The notes below the pieces were generated by a model. The model saw only the letters and a list, made by a program, of their open reading frames with translations, was not told the origin of the DNA and did not search any database. A stretch of DNA of 64,000 nt, taken from the NCBI GenBank assembly GCA_022828595.1, contig JAKGHH010000007.1:37634356-37698355 (forward strand). Reading direction: 5' to 3'. Positions 10,233 through 22,757 of the stretch are shown here, in pieces; the stretch's first letter is position 1; each line of letters starts with the position of its first letter. Made by a program: the position numbers and the translations under genes. The DNA comes from Nelumbo lutea. Its lineage: Eukaryota > Streptophyta > Magnoliopsida > Proteales > Nelumbonaceae.

Positions 10233-11200
10233 ATAGTTTGTTAGTATTTTAATTGAATTCATCTAATCCAATTCATCCAAATGTTGCATCCAAGCATTTC
10301 AAATATCTAGGGCATCAAAATTGTATCCTAAGATTAGTGAATTAATCTCAACCATCAAGTAATATATCAAGATTTCATCAAATAACAAATCAACCTGAAG
10401 ATGTAGGCAATTAAAACGGTCTCCTATAATAATGGATTGATCTAATCCGTCCAAGTGATGTTCTAAGGTACCATTAAACTAGCCATTGAATTACAAACCT
10501 CTACCATTGTTTTAGAAGGAGAGGTGAAAATGATAGTCACTCTTCTTTAGTGGTTCCCTCATGCATTCACCACCTTATAGCTGAGTGCATTAGTCTTTTG
10601 TGACTGTTCTCTCATATTTCTACCTAATTTGTCCATCATAAGGATAACTATGTGGCTCATTTGATTCCAAAAAGGGCTTGTTCTTTGTCTAGACCAAAGA
10701 CTTGGTCTTCTCCACCTGATTTCTTACTACCTGTACTTCTGGATGATGCGATGAGATCATTCAGCCAATGGGCTCTTAAAAGATTACGTATTCAAAATTA
10801 GCTTCATGCAATATTTGGATGGCCTCTAATGATCTAGATTTTATCTTTTTCATATCAATTAGCACAACTAGCTTGTTTATTAAAAAATTTTATGTGCTAA
10901 TGAATGTATGAGGCTAGTTGAAATTAATATTGGTATAGACTTGGATTGACATGATTAACTCAATGCTTTTAAAGAGATTATTTTCATAGCATAGATTCTT
11001 GTGTTATTTTTTTGGATGGCTTAGATTTATTGAAATTTTGGTACATCACTTGGACGGATCAAAAGATGAATTTGAATGTTAGATTTTTTGGGTTGATTTG
11101 GTACATAGACTTACATGATCTAATTTGATAAAACACTTGAAGGAAAAATGATCATTCAACTGATATTAAGACGAAAAAAAAATATGGTGAACAATATATT
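10233..11200. other. non-coding, no recognised feature
   Basis: Unique-looking AT-rich sequence. No homology-bearing frame seen on either strand. Confidence 0.4.
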
Positions 11201-11625
11201 TAGTGGGTTTTTGGCATTGGTGCTGGGAACACAGACATGTCGAGTTGTAAGCACTGTTTTAGAAAATGGTGCTTATTTTTTGTTTGAAAACAGTGCTGAC
11301 ACATAGGCTGTTTTTTAGGAAAATAGCATTGGTTTTGTTTGGTACCAGTCTATAGAACCGTTTTAAGCATTGTTCATATTATCTAACATCCAAGATGATG
11401 CCACATTGCTGCCACATCATTGCACCGCTGGCAGCAATGGGCTATTTTCTGAGAAAACATTGAATTTGGCGTTTCTTTAGACCACACTTTCCCGATTTCC
11501 AGGCAATATTTTTTTTATGGAAAAACGGTACCAAGTAAGATGTCATTTTTTGAAGCATCGCCTTTTCTGATATTGTGCCTACATTGCACCATTTTCTCAG
11601 AAAATGGTATCAATGCCAAACACTA
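11201..11625. mobile_element. possible MITE (about 425 bp)
   Basis: The left TAGTGGGTTTTTGGCATTGG and the right end, whose complement reads TAGTGTTTGGCATTGATACC, form an inverted repeat, and interior AAAATGGT/ACCATTTT words face each other. No clear TSD, so edges are approximate. Confidence 0.45.
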
Positions 11626-12189
11626 GCTTAGTTTCATTTATCATCTCACTTCCATGGCCTAGATTAGTTGAAACCTTTGCTCATCACTTGGATTTTCGCA
11701 ATCAATTTACTAGTTTTGAGGCTCCAATTCTCCATTTTAATGGTCTCAACCTTTGGTTAGAATATCATGATTAAGTATATATTTTTAACAATATTAGTAG
11801 GTTAAAATCATCCTAAAATTCAAAGAAGAGGGTATTAGAGGCTTTTAGAAATATCTAAAATGGCATACTGGCATATTCCATCCATTTCTTTGATAAAACG
11901 TTAGTGGAGTAGTTTAAAGTAAAAATAATAAAGGATAATAAATGTCCAAATAAGGAAGTTTAAAGAAACAAAAAAACACTTCTTCACAAAAGTAATTAAG
12001 CACATGCATTGCACATGAAAAATTTTTCTTCATATTAATTACTTGAATTTTAAATATATCATAATTAAGATAGAAATTGAAAACTAACAAAAGTAACAAT
12101 ATGATTAAAAGTAAACTTAAATGCTTGTAGCAAATGTGCATGTGGAAAATATAAATTAAAATTAACAATTATTAATAATATTAATAATA
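11626..12189. other. non-coding AT-rich sequence
   Basis: No gene recognised. A minus-strand open frame at 11914-12168 is low-complexity Leu/Ile/Phe text with no family resemblance. Confidence 0.4.
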
Positions 12190-13610
12190 ATATTATTAAA
12201 TTTTATATTTCATTTCTATCATAAATAAAAAAAATTATTTTAACAATGATTTTTATTTAATATGATGAATATAGAACATTAGAAATGTTTCCAAATGTTT
12301 TCGACAAAATTATATACGTTTTCATTTTTTGTGTTCTATCTTTTTAAATATTTATTATTCAATTATGACATCATGAGTTTCTTTGAAAAGTTGGATCATT
12401 GACCCACTATATAAATTTTAAGTTATATATTTCATTTGCATTATATAAATTTTTTTTCTTATCACACTTAATTTTTGGACATAATTAATATATAATTTTT
12501 ATATATTCTTTTGATTATTTGTACTTTTTTTTTATTTTTTGAAGATTTATTATATAACTGTTATATGATCGATTAATCCATTTGACCCAAACCACTAACT
12601 CACCACCCAAAAATAAAAATAGTTTGATTTCTAGGTTGACATAAAACTTTGTATTACATTTCCCTCATTGATAAAATTATTTCCTATGTATATTACTTAT
12701 TTTTTTCAATATAATGAATGTATAATATTAGAGATGTACCCAATATTTTATTTTTTTATAAATATATAACATTAGATATGTGCCCAAAATTTCTCTATTT
12801 TTTACTTTTGTGATTCCTTATATTTCCTATTTTTTAAAATATTATTATTTAACTATGGCATCATTTCATTTGTAGGTTGATTTTAAATTTGACATTCCTT
12901 TTTCATCATTAATAAAAATACTTCTTACATTTCATACTTATTTTTGTTTAGCATTATGAATATACAATATTAGAGATGTGCCTATCTTTTATTTTTTGTA
13001 TTGTATATTACATTTATTTTAATTTTTTATTATTTATTTATGACATTATTTATTAATCCATTTGACCCCCAAATGGTTGAATTGCTTACCCACCACTAGG
13101 AGCGAAGAAAATGGTTTTGTTTTCAAATTAATTTTCAAAACATTTATTTTTATACTATTAAAATTAATGTTGCGGATTTAATTAGTAGAATTTAATGATG
13201 AGAAAAATATATCTTTAATATATGATTTAAAGAGAGAATTTACCTTAGATATGAGATTTAATAAGAGAAAATATGAAAAGAGTTTTATTTCCAATTGATT
13301 TTAAATTTTAAATTTCATTTCCATCATTAATAAAAACATTTCTTATTTATCATACTTATTATTGTTTAATATGTTGAATATATGATATTAAAAATGTTAT
13401 CTTTTTTTACTTTCTATATTTTTTGCATTTTATCTATTTTGGAATGTTATTATTTAATTGTGGCAATATGGATTGACACATTTGACCCAAAATGATTTAA
13501 TTTCTTACCACCACCTAGATGAAAAAACTATTTTTTGCAATAGATTTTAGAAGTATATAAGTTTTTATGTTATTGGATTTATTAATTTATTACGTTTGAA
13601 TTTAATTAAT
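12190..13610. repeat. degenerate tandem repeat, about four units
   Basis: A unit containing AAATTTCATTTCCATCATTA, a TATGAATATACAATATTAGA-like segment, and ATCCATTTGACCC with an ACCCACCACTAG tail recurs with starts near 12190, 12630, 12865 and 13290. Spacing is irregular (about 235-440 bp) because units are partly deleted. AT content is very high and nothing is coding. Confidence 0.65.
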
Positions 13611-13618
13611 AGATTTTA

Positions 13619-15810
13619 ATGATGAGAGGAAACAAAAATGTCTTAACAACCACTTATTTTATTAACCGTATACCTTCCCGAGACTTAGGGTTAAAGTCTC
13701 CTTTTGGTGTCATCTTTCTTGGTGTTGAGGTCTTCTCTATTCCTCTACTTGTCTTTGGTTGCATTTGTTATGTCCACATTCGTAGTCAAGTGACAAAGGT
13801 TTGAAACCAAGGCTCAGAAGTTTATCTTCATCTATTATGCCTCCATACAAAAAGGGTACTGTTGTTTTAATCCCATTAGTGACTCCCGATTTTTTTCCAA
13901 GGATGTCATCTTTTCAAAGTCAGTTCCCTTTTATAGTCATCCTTTTGAGGGGGAGAGTCCTCAATCATTTTCTTCGTCCCTTCCTTTGTTGGCTCTAGTT
14001 GAGTCTTATATTAAGCCTTTCATAGTTACTCCCACTCTCGTGGAGGGTTCCTTTCCTTCCGAATCTCCATCCCTTTTGCTCCCCCTCTTCTTGCTAATCC
14101 TCTTGTTTTTACCACTCATCCTATTCTCTAGAGCTAAATACCAATGGCAAAGGCTATGGCAAACAAAAATTGTTCCCATATCTCTAATTGAGTCTCAGGC
14201 ACTTCCGATCACTAAAGAGAGGACATGTCCAACATCTCTACCTCCAACACCCCTATTTTTAGACCTTGACCTTCCCATTACTATGAGAAAAGGTCAGTAG
14301 AAGTATACAACTCATAGTACTTCCAAACATCTTTCTTTTATCTTGTTGTCCCCATCCTACTATTCATTTGTAGCCTCCATTTCCTCTCAATCCATCCCAA
14401 AGTTAGTGACTGAAGCCTTAACCAAACCAGAATAGAGGGATTATATGAGGGCTGAAATAGAAGCACTCTATAAAATTAATACCTGTGACGTTGTTGACTT
14501 GTTAAATGGGAAGGAACCTATTGGGTGCAACTGGGTTTACATTATCAAGTATCATGTTGATAGGTAAATTAAGAGATATAACACACATCTTGTTGCTAAG
14601 GGGTATATCTAGATGTATGGGATAGATTTCACAGAGACATTTTTTCTAATTGCTAAAATGACTTCTTAAGGGTCATTTTATCGTTGGTAGTGAGCTATGA
14701 TTGGCCCATTTACTAGTTTGATGTTAAGAACGCGTTCTTGAATAGTGACTTCATTAAAGAAGTATATATGTCTCTCCCCTAGTATGTAGGGCATAAAGAT
14801 GCAAGGCAAGGTGTGCAAATTGAAGAAGTCACTTTATTGTTTAAAGCAATCACCGCGTGCTTGGTTTGACAAGTTTAGGATTAATCTTGTTTAGTTTGGA
14901 TACACTTAAGAATCAATCAAATCATACCCTTTTTGCTAAGAAGAAAAATAGTTTGACACATTCCTTGTTTATGTGGATGATATTGTTGTTACTGGTAGCA
15001 ATACACAAGAAGTCAATGATCTCAAGAAGTTCCTTAATTCTGAATTTAAGATCAAAGACTTAGGGGAGTTATGGTATTTTCTAGGCATGGAGGTTGTTAT
15101 TTCTAAAGAAGTTGTCTTCATTTCTCAATGAAGACGTGTTAAATATTCTTATTGAGATTGAGAAACTTGGTGCTAAACCTACCTCCACCTCTAGATTATT
15201 GAAGAAACTTCTTTATTCTTGTATGATCCATTTGGACATTTCATATGTTGCTAGTGTAATTAGCCAATTCATGCATGATCCCAGTGACACAAATATGGTT
15301 ATGGAAAAAATGGTATTATGCTATCTCAAGTAAACTCCTAGGAAGGGCAGGTAATGTTGATGATAAGAGGTCTACATCAAGCTATTGTGCTATGGTAGCT
15401 AGGAATATTGTTTCCTGAAGGAGTAAAAAACAGTTAATGTTTGCTAGACCTTCAGCTGATGCAAAATATAGGGCTATGGCCCATGGGGTTTATGAGTTGT
15501 TATGACTTAGATCTCTCATTGATGAGATGGTTGTCTCATGTGATAAGCCATTGATGTTATATTGTGATAACCAAGTTGCTATTAACATTACTCACAACCC
15601 GATTCAGCATGATAGAACTAAGTACATTGAGGTAGACAAACAGTTTATACGAGAGAGAGAGAGAGTAGCTTCAAGAGAGGTGTGACTTCCCTTCATTACA
15701 TCAGAAGAGTAGTTAGCAAATTTCTTGACTAAGGGAGTTATAAAGGCAAACGTTCAACATTATGTTAGCAAGCTAGGCATGATTGACATCTATGCTCAAC
15801 TTGAGAGGAG
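13619..15810 (+). pseudogene. pol: Ty1/copia pol remnant: integrase end, RT, RNase H
   Basis: The sequence begins abruptly inside copia integrase (VLTTTYFINRIPSRDLGLKS, then FGCICYVH). It continues with an RT stretch (EPIGCNWVYIIKY, HLVAKGY, FTETF), the YVDDIV motif in the +2 frame near 14970, DLGELWYFLGMEV, and RNase H (SADAKYRAMAHGVYELL, YCDNQVAINITHNPIQHDRTKYIEVD). The order integrase before RT is the copia hallmark. Stops and frameshifts are frequent (for example near 14430, 14565, 14668 and 15420). Gag, protease, the integrase core and the 5' LTR are missing. Confidence 0.9.
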
Positions 15811-16133
15811 TGTAGTGAGAATGGGCTGAATGGGCCTTAGTGGTTTTATTTCAGTTAAGTTGTGATTTGCATTTATGTTCTTTTAGTTGTGGGCCTCTTT
15901 TTGTTTGTTTTATTAGTTTTTTAGTGCTGCCACCCTATTAAGGGCATCTAAGGAATTGCACTCAATTTTAGATTTAAGGATAAATGACATCTTGAGGGGA
16001 CTAGAAAAGGGATTGAACATCCTCTCTTCTCTCTTCATTTTTCTTCTTCTTTCAAAAGCTTTTGCTGAAATCTTTTCTTGTTCTCTCCTTTCTTTTTCTA
16101 TGTTTTTTTGATTTACTGCAGGTGTGTTTCACA
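15811..16133 (+). repeat. probable copia 3' LTR (about 323 bp)
   Basis: Directly after the RNase H end, a purine run (TTGAGAGGAG) leads into TGTAGTGAGAATGG, and a stretch ending GTGTTTCACA closes it, a TG..CA pair of typical copia LTR length. No second LTR copy is present, so the right end is inferred. Confidence 0.55.
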
Positions 16134-18013
16134 ACTATCATCTAATGATTAAATTAGCATAATCACATTATAATTAAAGAATCAAAACCTTAATTATCTA
16201 TAGATCACATGCTCCTTGGTTGTGAATCACTCAAAATAGTAAAACTTTCAAAAAGATTGAAATTGCCTAGATCGATATGCAAGAAAAAAATGAATGTTGG
16301 AAATCCAAATAATTTGGTCTATCATGGTTCAACATCCCAAATGAAACAATGCTCTGATACCACTGAAAGATGGTCATCTAATGAGCATATTGTGCAAAAA
16401 CTCTAGTAATTAGAGAGGTTGAAAATTAAAATTCTCTTGAAACCCTAATGCTGAAATCTCATATGAAGAGAAAACCCATTTTTCTTCCTTGGATTGTTTA
16501 GGATTCTTAGACCATAAAAGATCAAATCTTTGTATCAAGAATGAGTGTAGTACCTAATTATGATGTCCATAGATGTAGAAATTAAGTGGTGTTCAAACCC
16601 AAGCTTGAATCTTCCTAAATCACCACAATTAGTTAAAGATGGTACAACTACGTGTTTGCAGTCTTGGAAATTCTTTTCCATGATTTACAATAGCAAAGGT
16701 CCTTTCAAAGAATTTGGGAGACATATTTGGCCCAAAATAAGTTCAAAACAATGCTAGGGAGGTTGACTAACAGGTTCAGTTGAATGAGGTTCAAAACCCT
16801 GATTAAAGGTGTCTTACAAGGTCGGATCAATCTTAACAATAATTGGGAGAAACTTGCATCATCTTCTCCCCTTCTATTTCTCTTTATTTATAGACAATGG
16901 ATGGATGAAAAAGCAATCTCTTTGTCTATCTATTACTCCTAACATGTTTAGAATTAAACCAACCCTTAGGTTGGAATCTAACTAGCTATTCAAACTAGCC
17001 AAATCCTAATCATACTATACTATCTAGTGAGTAGTTTGACTTGGATTATCATATGATACTTTTAATTATCCATTAGCACTTTAATAATTTTAAAAAATAC
17101 TTATCCAATTAGGAGATTACGACTTGTATGGCATGGGGCCCACAACTTAATGGGAGAGCCAACAAGTCACATGCTTTATGCAAAGGCTAATTCAGCAATA
17201 AGCTACTCAAAACCTTACCATCCTAACGACCTAAGTCTATTGGTTTAGTCCATTATGTGATAATCAAGTTAATAAAACATAATTAATCACTTACAATTAA
17301 TCTCTCTGCCAAAAATACTTGACACCACATTAAGAGAAGTACTTTTTCCTTCTTTGTCTTTATAGCATAGTGTCCAACTTTAAACACCACTGCATCCTTC
17401 ATTAAGGATTCAAACAATCCTATTACTAGCAAATTCAGGACTTTAAAAAGGAAGTATAAAGTATTCTCTATGTCTTAACATAGTAGTATATCCTATCACA
17501 TTAATCATTGGTTAACATACCAATCTTCAATACCTTAGCATACTTATATATTTGACCTTAGAAGAATATCATTGGTTGATATATCAAAGAGAAACAAATC
17601 TGATATTCAATTTAATATCAAGTATCAAATCTAGAAATTAAAAGCAATTCCTAGTTGTTCCATTCATAAGAAAGTCTAAGAATATTCTAGATTTAGTATA
17701 ATTCAATGTTTCTTATAAACACTCATCCCGACACTTTAGGTCACAACCCAAACAATTGAGACCCATTGTTCCACTACCTTTTGTAGTGTGAGAATGACAA
17801 CCTTCTCAAGATAGATTTCTCCAAGTGATTCCATTGGTTTTGAAGATTTAAATCCATACTATGACAATTATGTAGTTTCATACATAATATTGATACGAAC
17901 TAAGGGGATTTAGCAGAACAACCCAATGACACATGAAATAAAAGTTCTTTTATTCATAACAAAAGTGTGTACAATATATTAGTTGGAGCTAAGGGCATAC
18001 ACATCGTCTAACA
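16134..18013 (-). mobile_element. truncated minus-strand LTR element: 5' LTR plus PBS
   Basis: Read on the minus strand, an LTR of 1650 bp (18013-16364) starts TGTTAGACGATGTGTATGCC, has CTATAAATAAAG as a TATA candidate (about 16890), ends CCATCTTTCA, and is followed one base later by the primer-binding site TGGTATCAGAGC (16362-16351), complementary to initiator tRNA-Met as in copia elements. The internal part breaks off after about 220 bp against the copia LTR. Its first bases resemble the solo LTR at 26735 (TGTTAGACAGTGTATGCCC). The putative TSD TTATG (18014-18018) has no partner. Confidence 0.75.
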
Positions 18014-18018
18014 TTATG

Positions 18019-18467
18019 AACTCTTTCATGGCTTTTAGTATAGATTTTTATGATGGCGAAACATGTTTAAGCTTAGCAAAGCCAAAAAGCTAAACCTATT
18101 CTAATCATTAGTCTCTAAGGCTTACTTAAACTGAGTTAGGTCTTGTTGAGCATTAAGAAAAGTGCACCCATAAAAATGATTACATCAAAATCCTAAAAAT
18201 ACGATACTTTGATCTAGGGCTTGATGTAGATTTCTCCTTTTTGTACCTTCTGTGTTCTTAGATTTCCTTGGAGCATTCTCATTAGAGAGATAAATGTTGG
18301 TGTAGAGATTATGAAGCTTAGACAACTTAATTTGATAATACTTCCATATCCTCTTCTTTAATAGCAAACTTGCTTAATACATATATGACCGGAGAAACTT
18401 TAATTAAGTTATTTGCATACTTAACATACCATTACTACCCTCAATGAATTTATTATCATCAAAACAC
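18019..18467. other. non-coding, no recognised feature
   Basis: No gene seen on either strand. Confidence 0.4.
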
Positions 18468-18470
18468 ATA

Positions 18471-18774
18471 GGATCCATGTGGTTCGCAATTTGAATTGGA
18501 GTCAGAATCAAAATCCTTTAGAATTGGAATCTGAATGATCTATTCCCATATTTTGTTTGGTTCAGACATGAATGAGAATGAGAATTGGAATTAGCAAGAA
18601 TGAGATTTCATTCTCAAGGGAGGGGCAGGCAATGGCCATTCCCTCAAATGGGGGAATGCCATTCCAGCAAGAATGGAAATGAGATTCCGATTCCACTCAT
18701 CCAAATAGTTAGAATCAGAATAGCCCATTCTGATTCTGATTCTAAATCCCTATTCCAGTGAACCAAATGGAGCC
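18471..18774. mobile_element. PIF/Harbinger-type MITE, family M2 copy 1
   Basis: The ends GGATCCATGTGGTTCGC and (complement) GGCTCCATTTGGTTCAC form an inverted repeat, flanked by ATA (18468-18470, 18775-18777). The interior is full of GAATGAGAATGAG and GATTCTGATTC words, facing each other. A second copy is at 38803-39059. Confidence 0.75.
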
Positions 18775-18824
18775 ATAGGGTCACTACAAATTTCTCAACT
18801 GTATCATGGAACCCACCCCTTAAA

Positions 18825-19190
18825 AGCTACTTGAAGATTAATGTCGATGCTACAACTAATTCATCCAATGTTTTAGGGGAATGATAGTGCAAGATCATAA
18901 TAGTGTTTTTCTGATGGCCTACGTTATCCCCATATCATGTTGCTCTCCTTGGAGACCTAAGCCATAGATTTTTATGAAAGATTATTGCTGGCCAAGGAAA
19001 CGGATTTCTCTAATGTGATATTACAAGATGATGCTTAAACTATTGTGCAATTTATGTTGGTGGCCACTATTATTGCCAACTAAAGAAGTATCATTTCCCC
19101 CTTTTGCTCTCACTCGGTTGCTTTCATGCAACGTAGCTAATCAGCTCATGTGGTGACAAGAAAAGGACTCTAATTTTTTAGACCAATCAT
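18825..19190 (+). pseudogene. decayed RNase H-like fragment (plant LINE/RVT_3 type)
   Basis: Plus-strand translation gives LKINVDATTNSS (family: LKINVDGA), then in shifting frames AKENGFSNV-like text and a tail resembling the usual RREGNQVAH end. Stops and shifts interrupt it throughout. Likely the C-terminal RNase H of a dead LINE; a host RNase H-like gene remnant is possible. Confidence 0.45.
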
Positions 19191-19706
19191 TTCTTGCATG
19201 TTGTCCTTGTATAAATCTTTTAGAGCTAGTGGAATGAAATCGGTTATTGCTGTGTTTGGTTGCTGTGCAATTTTATTCGCACTAGTACAAATACATGAGA
19301 GTGCAAATGAAGAAAATGCAAATCCTAGTCTAATTTCATTTTGGGTTTTACTTTATTTTGCTTCATGTCTTAATTTACTTCATTAATTTGTATTGCAATC
19401 AAGGTTCAAAATATCGATACACCTGATATGCCAATAGAGGCGTATTGGGCCATATCGGTACTTTATTACTTCTGCAAACTGTTATCTACTTGACTTGACT
19501 TTTCATGGTCCCATTCCCATTTCTCTCTCCTACAAATTCTCACCATGTAAAAATGGGTCTCATTCCTTTCCCCTATCTCTTATAATCTCTCATTATCGGT
19601 TTTCCTAGTAGGTAAGCTGTCACTATTTATGTGCCCATTATTTTTCTACTTTTCAAATGACCATGGAATCTAGTCTCTCAATAAATAGATCAACAAAACA
19701 CACCAA
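19191..19706. other. non-coding; one end of a MULE-like MITE
   Basis: AAGGTTCAAAATATCGATAC at about 19402 followed by ATATGCC and GGCGTATTGGGCCATAT matches the terminal part of the MITE at 23668-23909, but no opposite end follows, so it is a broken copy. Confidence 0.5.
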
Positions 19707-20110
19707 GGGGACGTTATTTTTCTGGATTTTGAGAGGGGGGAAAGTTGGTCAATAGGATTTTGATTTCCATTAACCAAGAAACCCATGTTCTTTTTTTTTT
19801 TTTTAGATTTATGTGGGGACCAAGGAAAGTTTACTTTCTTAAGTATCACTTATTTGGGTAAGTGATACCCATCTCCTAAGTGGGTAAATAATTTTTTCAC
19901 TTGGGGGGAAAGTTGGCAACACTTGAATGGGACAAAAATGCCCCTTTTAATATTGGATTTTTATGGTTAAAATTATCATTGCCTTATTTACATGGGAAAT
20001 AAAAGAACATGGGTAAATGCACTTACCCGGGTAAGTCTTTCTTGGGAAATTGCATACCTGGGTAAATGCATTTACCCAGGTAAGTAACTTACTGAAAAGT
20101 GAACAGAGCC
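19707..20110. mobile_element. MITE family M1 copy B (404 bp)
   Basis: Shares GATTTTGAGAGGGGGGAAAG, CCCATGTTC, GGGTAAGTGATACCC and GTAAGTAACTTAC-like segments with copy A in the same order and orientation. It ends GAACAGAGCC, then TAA. The left flank is CAA rather than TAA. Confidence 0.65.
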
Positions 20111-20990
20111 TAAAATGTTTTTCCAATTACAAATAAATCGAAAAAAGGGGGTATTAAAATTCTACAATATGAATGTTTTCGTTTTCAATTATTTTTAAAA
20201 TCACCACTGCAAACAAAAGGATTGAAACATGTTCCTACCATGTTTTTGTTTTGAAAAAAGCATACAAACAAGTCTTTTTTCAACAAAAAAGAAAGTCCTT
20301 TTTTGTTTTTGTAAGAAGTCTTTTTTTTTCTTTCAAAAAAAAAGTCTTTTTTTTTTTCTTTCAAAAACAAGTCTTTTTTTATTTATGAAACATAATAATA
20401 GATCATTATATGGTAGAAGTGTAAAACATGTGTTTTATTTCAGTTTTAAAAACAAAAGGCACATACACAACCAAACATGTTTTCCTATGATTTTGTTTTT
20501 TATATATGAGAAATGGTTTTGTTTTGTTTTTGGAATGCACAACAAGAAAGTTCATCACGTTGGAGAACACTCCTTAAATAATCAGCTGAAAACATGCTCT
20601 TTAAATCAGAAATTCAAGTGTAGGTTTTTAGTTTAAGTTTTGGAAACAATACACTATCGATGATCAAGAACATGTTTTCCATGTTTTTGTTTTGAGAATC
20701 AATTTGTTTACAAACGAAATGGGTTTGATTTGATTTTAAAACTCAAAACAAGAAAAGCAATTCACATTGATGTGAAGAACACCCCTTAAAATCTTCTTGG
20801 TTAACTTAGATCTTTAAAGAAACCATTGAGTCATTTCGTCTGTTGGAAATCCCATTTGTGTAAAAGCCACAACAGCTCATATAAACGAGAACAAAAAGTT
20901 CAACAGATTATAGACTCCTGCTGTTATAGTCAAATCTCACATAAAAACATAAAATGAATATATTCGGAGTGGGTAATTGCAAAAGCTCCT
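20111..20990. repeat. low-complexity T-rich region with an imperfect internal duplication
   Basis: Long runs of CTTTTTT and CAAAAA words (20260-20390) give spurious Phe/Lys-rich frames on both strands. A unit running from GGTTTTGTTTTG to GAACACTCCTTA (about 20513-20575) recurs as GGTTTGATTTGA to GAACACCCCTTA (about 20721-20788). No gene. Confidence 0.5.
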
Positions 20991-21072
20991 TTAGTTCTTT
21001 CTCTCTCTCTCGAAATGCCAATGGCAATTTCATTCAGCTTGCTCAGAAAAGCCAATCTCTTACAAAAGCATA

Positions 21073-21250
21073 ATGCAAGGAATTAGGCAAAGTAACCCAG
21101 GTCCCAGGTCTGTTTATGAACATGAGATGGGTCAATTTCAGCCACTTTATGTGCAGCCACATTGGCTTCTCTATGTACAAAACTTGCTAAACAAGAAGAA
21201 AGGGATGGCAATAGACTTCTGCAATGACCTTAAAATCCAATCAAAACAAG
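21073..21250 (-). pseudogene. RNase H-like fragment (LINE/RVT_3 C-terminus)
   Basis: The minus strand reads SLLPSLSSCLASFVHREAN then VAAHKVAEIDP, matching the conserved end of plant LINE RNase H domains (FVHREANVAAH). Upstream codons are broken by stops. No other LINE part adjoins, so it is an isolated fragment. Confidence 0.55.
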
Positions 21251-21388
21251 GTTAAATCCAAAATAGAATAGTGGTTTATGAAAATTATTGAAAATAATTG
21301 TTTCTTTCGTACCTCAAAATTTATTATATTTTTTAAAAGCTTTTTAACTTTATAAGAAAATCATTTCTTACTCAACATTCGTTCTTCA

Positions 21389-22122
21389 GCCCCATTTACT
21401 TTTGGGGAAGCTCTTACTCGGATAAATGCACTTACTTACTCAGGTAAGTGTTATTGGGAAATATTTACTCAGATAAGTGCATTTATTCATGTTCTTTTAT
21501 TTCCCAGCTAAATAAAACAATGACCATTTTAGCCATAAAAAGCGTTATTAAAATGGGTAATTTTGTCTCATCCAAGTATTGACAACTTCTCCCCATGTGG
21601 GGAAGTTACTTACCCACCTGTGAGATGGGCATCATTTACCTAGGGCTGTCAATGGGTTGGGTCCGACCTGATGGACCCGAATAGATTGGGTCGGTTCTGG
21701 TTCCAAGAACTGGAACCAACAGGTCGGTTCTGGGTCCTGATATAGTATACTGATTATTATCAGTTCGGAACTGGTTTCATCCAGTCCCAAATCGATTCAG
21801 ACCAGACCCAAGCTATATAGATATTTATTATATCGGGTCTATCAGGTCAGACCCGATTGTTTTGAGAACTGATCGGTTCAGTTCTATGTCTAAATATTAC
21901 AGACCCAATCGGGTCCAGTTCGGTTTTGGGTCTTCAATATTTTGGGTCGGTTTCGTTTTTAGCTGGTTCCAACCCGAGCCGTTAATAGCCCTACATTACT
22001 TGGATAAATGATACACAGAAAAATCACATAAGCGTTAAAAGGAACATGGATATCTTTTTCAATGATAACCAAAATCCTATTGACTCACAAAATCAAAAAA
22101 AAAATTAAAAAATAACAGGCCT
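21389..22122. mobile_element. MITE family M1 copy C, reverse orientation, split by a hAT MITE
   Basis: Starts GCCCCATTTACTTTTGGGGA, the complement of copy A's end, and carries ACTTACTCAGGTAAG, CATGTTCTTTTATTTCCC and CCTATTGACTCAC in reverse order to copy A. A 353-bp element interrupts it at 21641-21993. No matching TSD is visible. Confidence 0.62.
21641..21993. mobile_element. hAT-type MITE (353 bp) nested in M1 copy C
   Basis: The ends TAGGGCTGTCAATGGGTTGG and (complement) TAGGGCTATTAACGGCTCGG form a terminal inverted repeat. The interior is rich in GGGTC/GACCC words with a palindromic feel. Flanks CATTTACC and CATTACTT are a plausible but diverged 8-bp TSD. Confidence 0.72.
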
Positions 22123-22757
22123 TTCGTAATGATTTTTTCTTAAGTAGAATTTTAACCAAACATAACATCTTATCCTCTCAAGTTTAAACACATTTTTTAA
22201 ATGCAGATGGGATACTCCACCAAACAGAATTTTCAGTGTTTGCCCTCACTGCCAAGTGCTCAACTCACGTCCGCTCTCATTGCACCATTACTTTTTAGGG
22301 ATTTTTGGACTGCAATTTATTATAGGACACAACAAATTTTCAGTGAGTGGTTGATGTTCTCAGTTGGACTGTCGGAGTCCAAATATCAGCTTTCAACAAT
22401 AAATAACCCATTGAATTGGTTTAGAAAAATTTTCAGGACTTCCACTTTAACCACGAAGTTTGAAGAGTATCGCAATCTCATGAGATTGAAAGAGAAATGT
22501 ATCGAGATCTAAGATGGAACCGGACGATACAGGATCAATAACCACACGCCATTTCAGCTCGTTGAGTCAGACTCATGTTAATGAGGTTAATTAATCAGTT
22601 ATTGTCATTGAAAACAGATAAAACAAGGTGGTAATATCAAAGGAAACCAATAAGTCTTTGTTTGTTTGTTTTTTGGGTTCAACTATGATACTGGAAAAAC
22701 TTACAGCCAGCTGACCGGTATCATAAAAGAGGTGACCAATAAGGTGGTATTCATTAA
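22123..22757. other. non-coding; no recognised gene
   Basis: A 103-codon open frame at 22201-22512 shows no family resemblance and no promoter. The last about 70 bp repeat again at 23395-23465 (GTATCAT..GGTGACCAAT..GGTGGTATTCAT), on the other side of the MITE at 22758. Confidence 0.4.

Noticed and set aside
20173..20636. Phe/Lys-rich open frames on both strands
   Set aside because: Low-complexity T- and A-runs; no hydrophobic domain pattern beyond the runs.
22201..22512. 103-codon plus-strand open frame
   Set aside because: No recognisable motif, no TATA or splice context, and flanked by MITEs.
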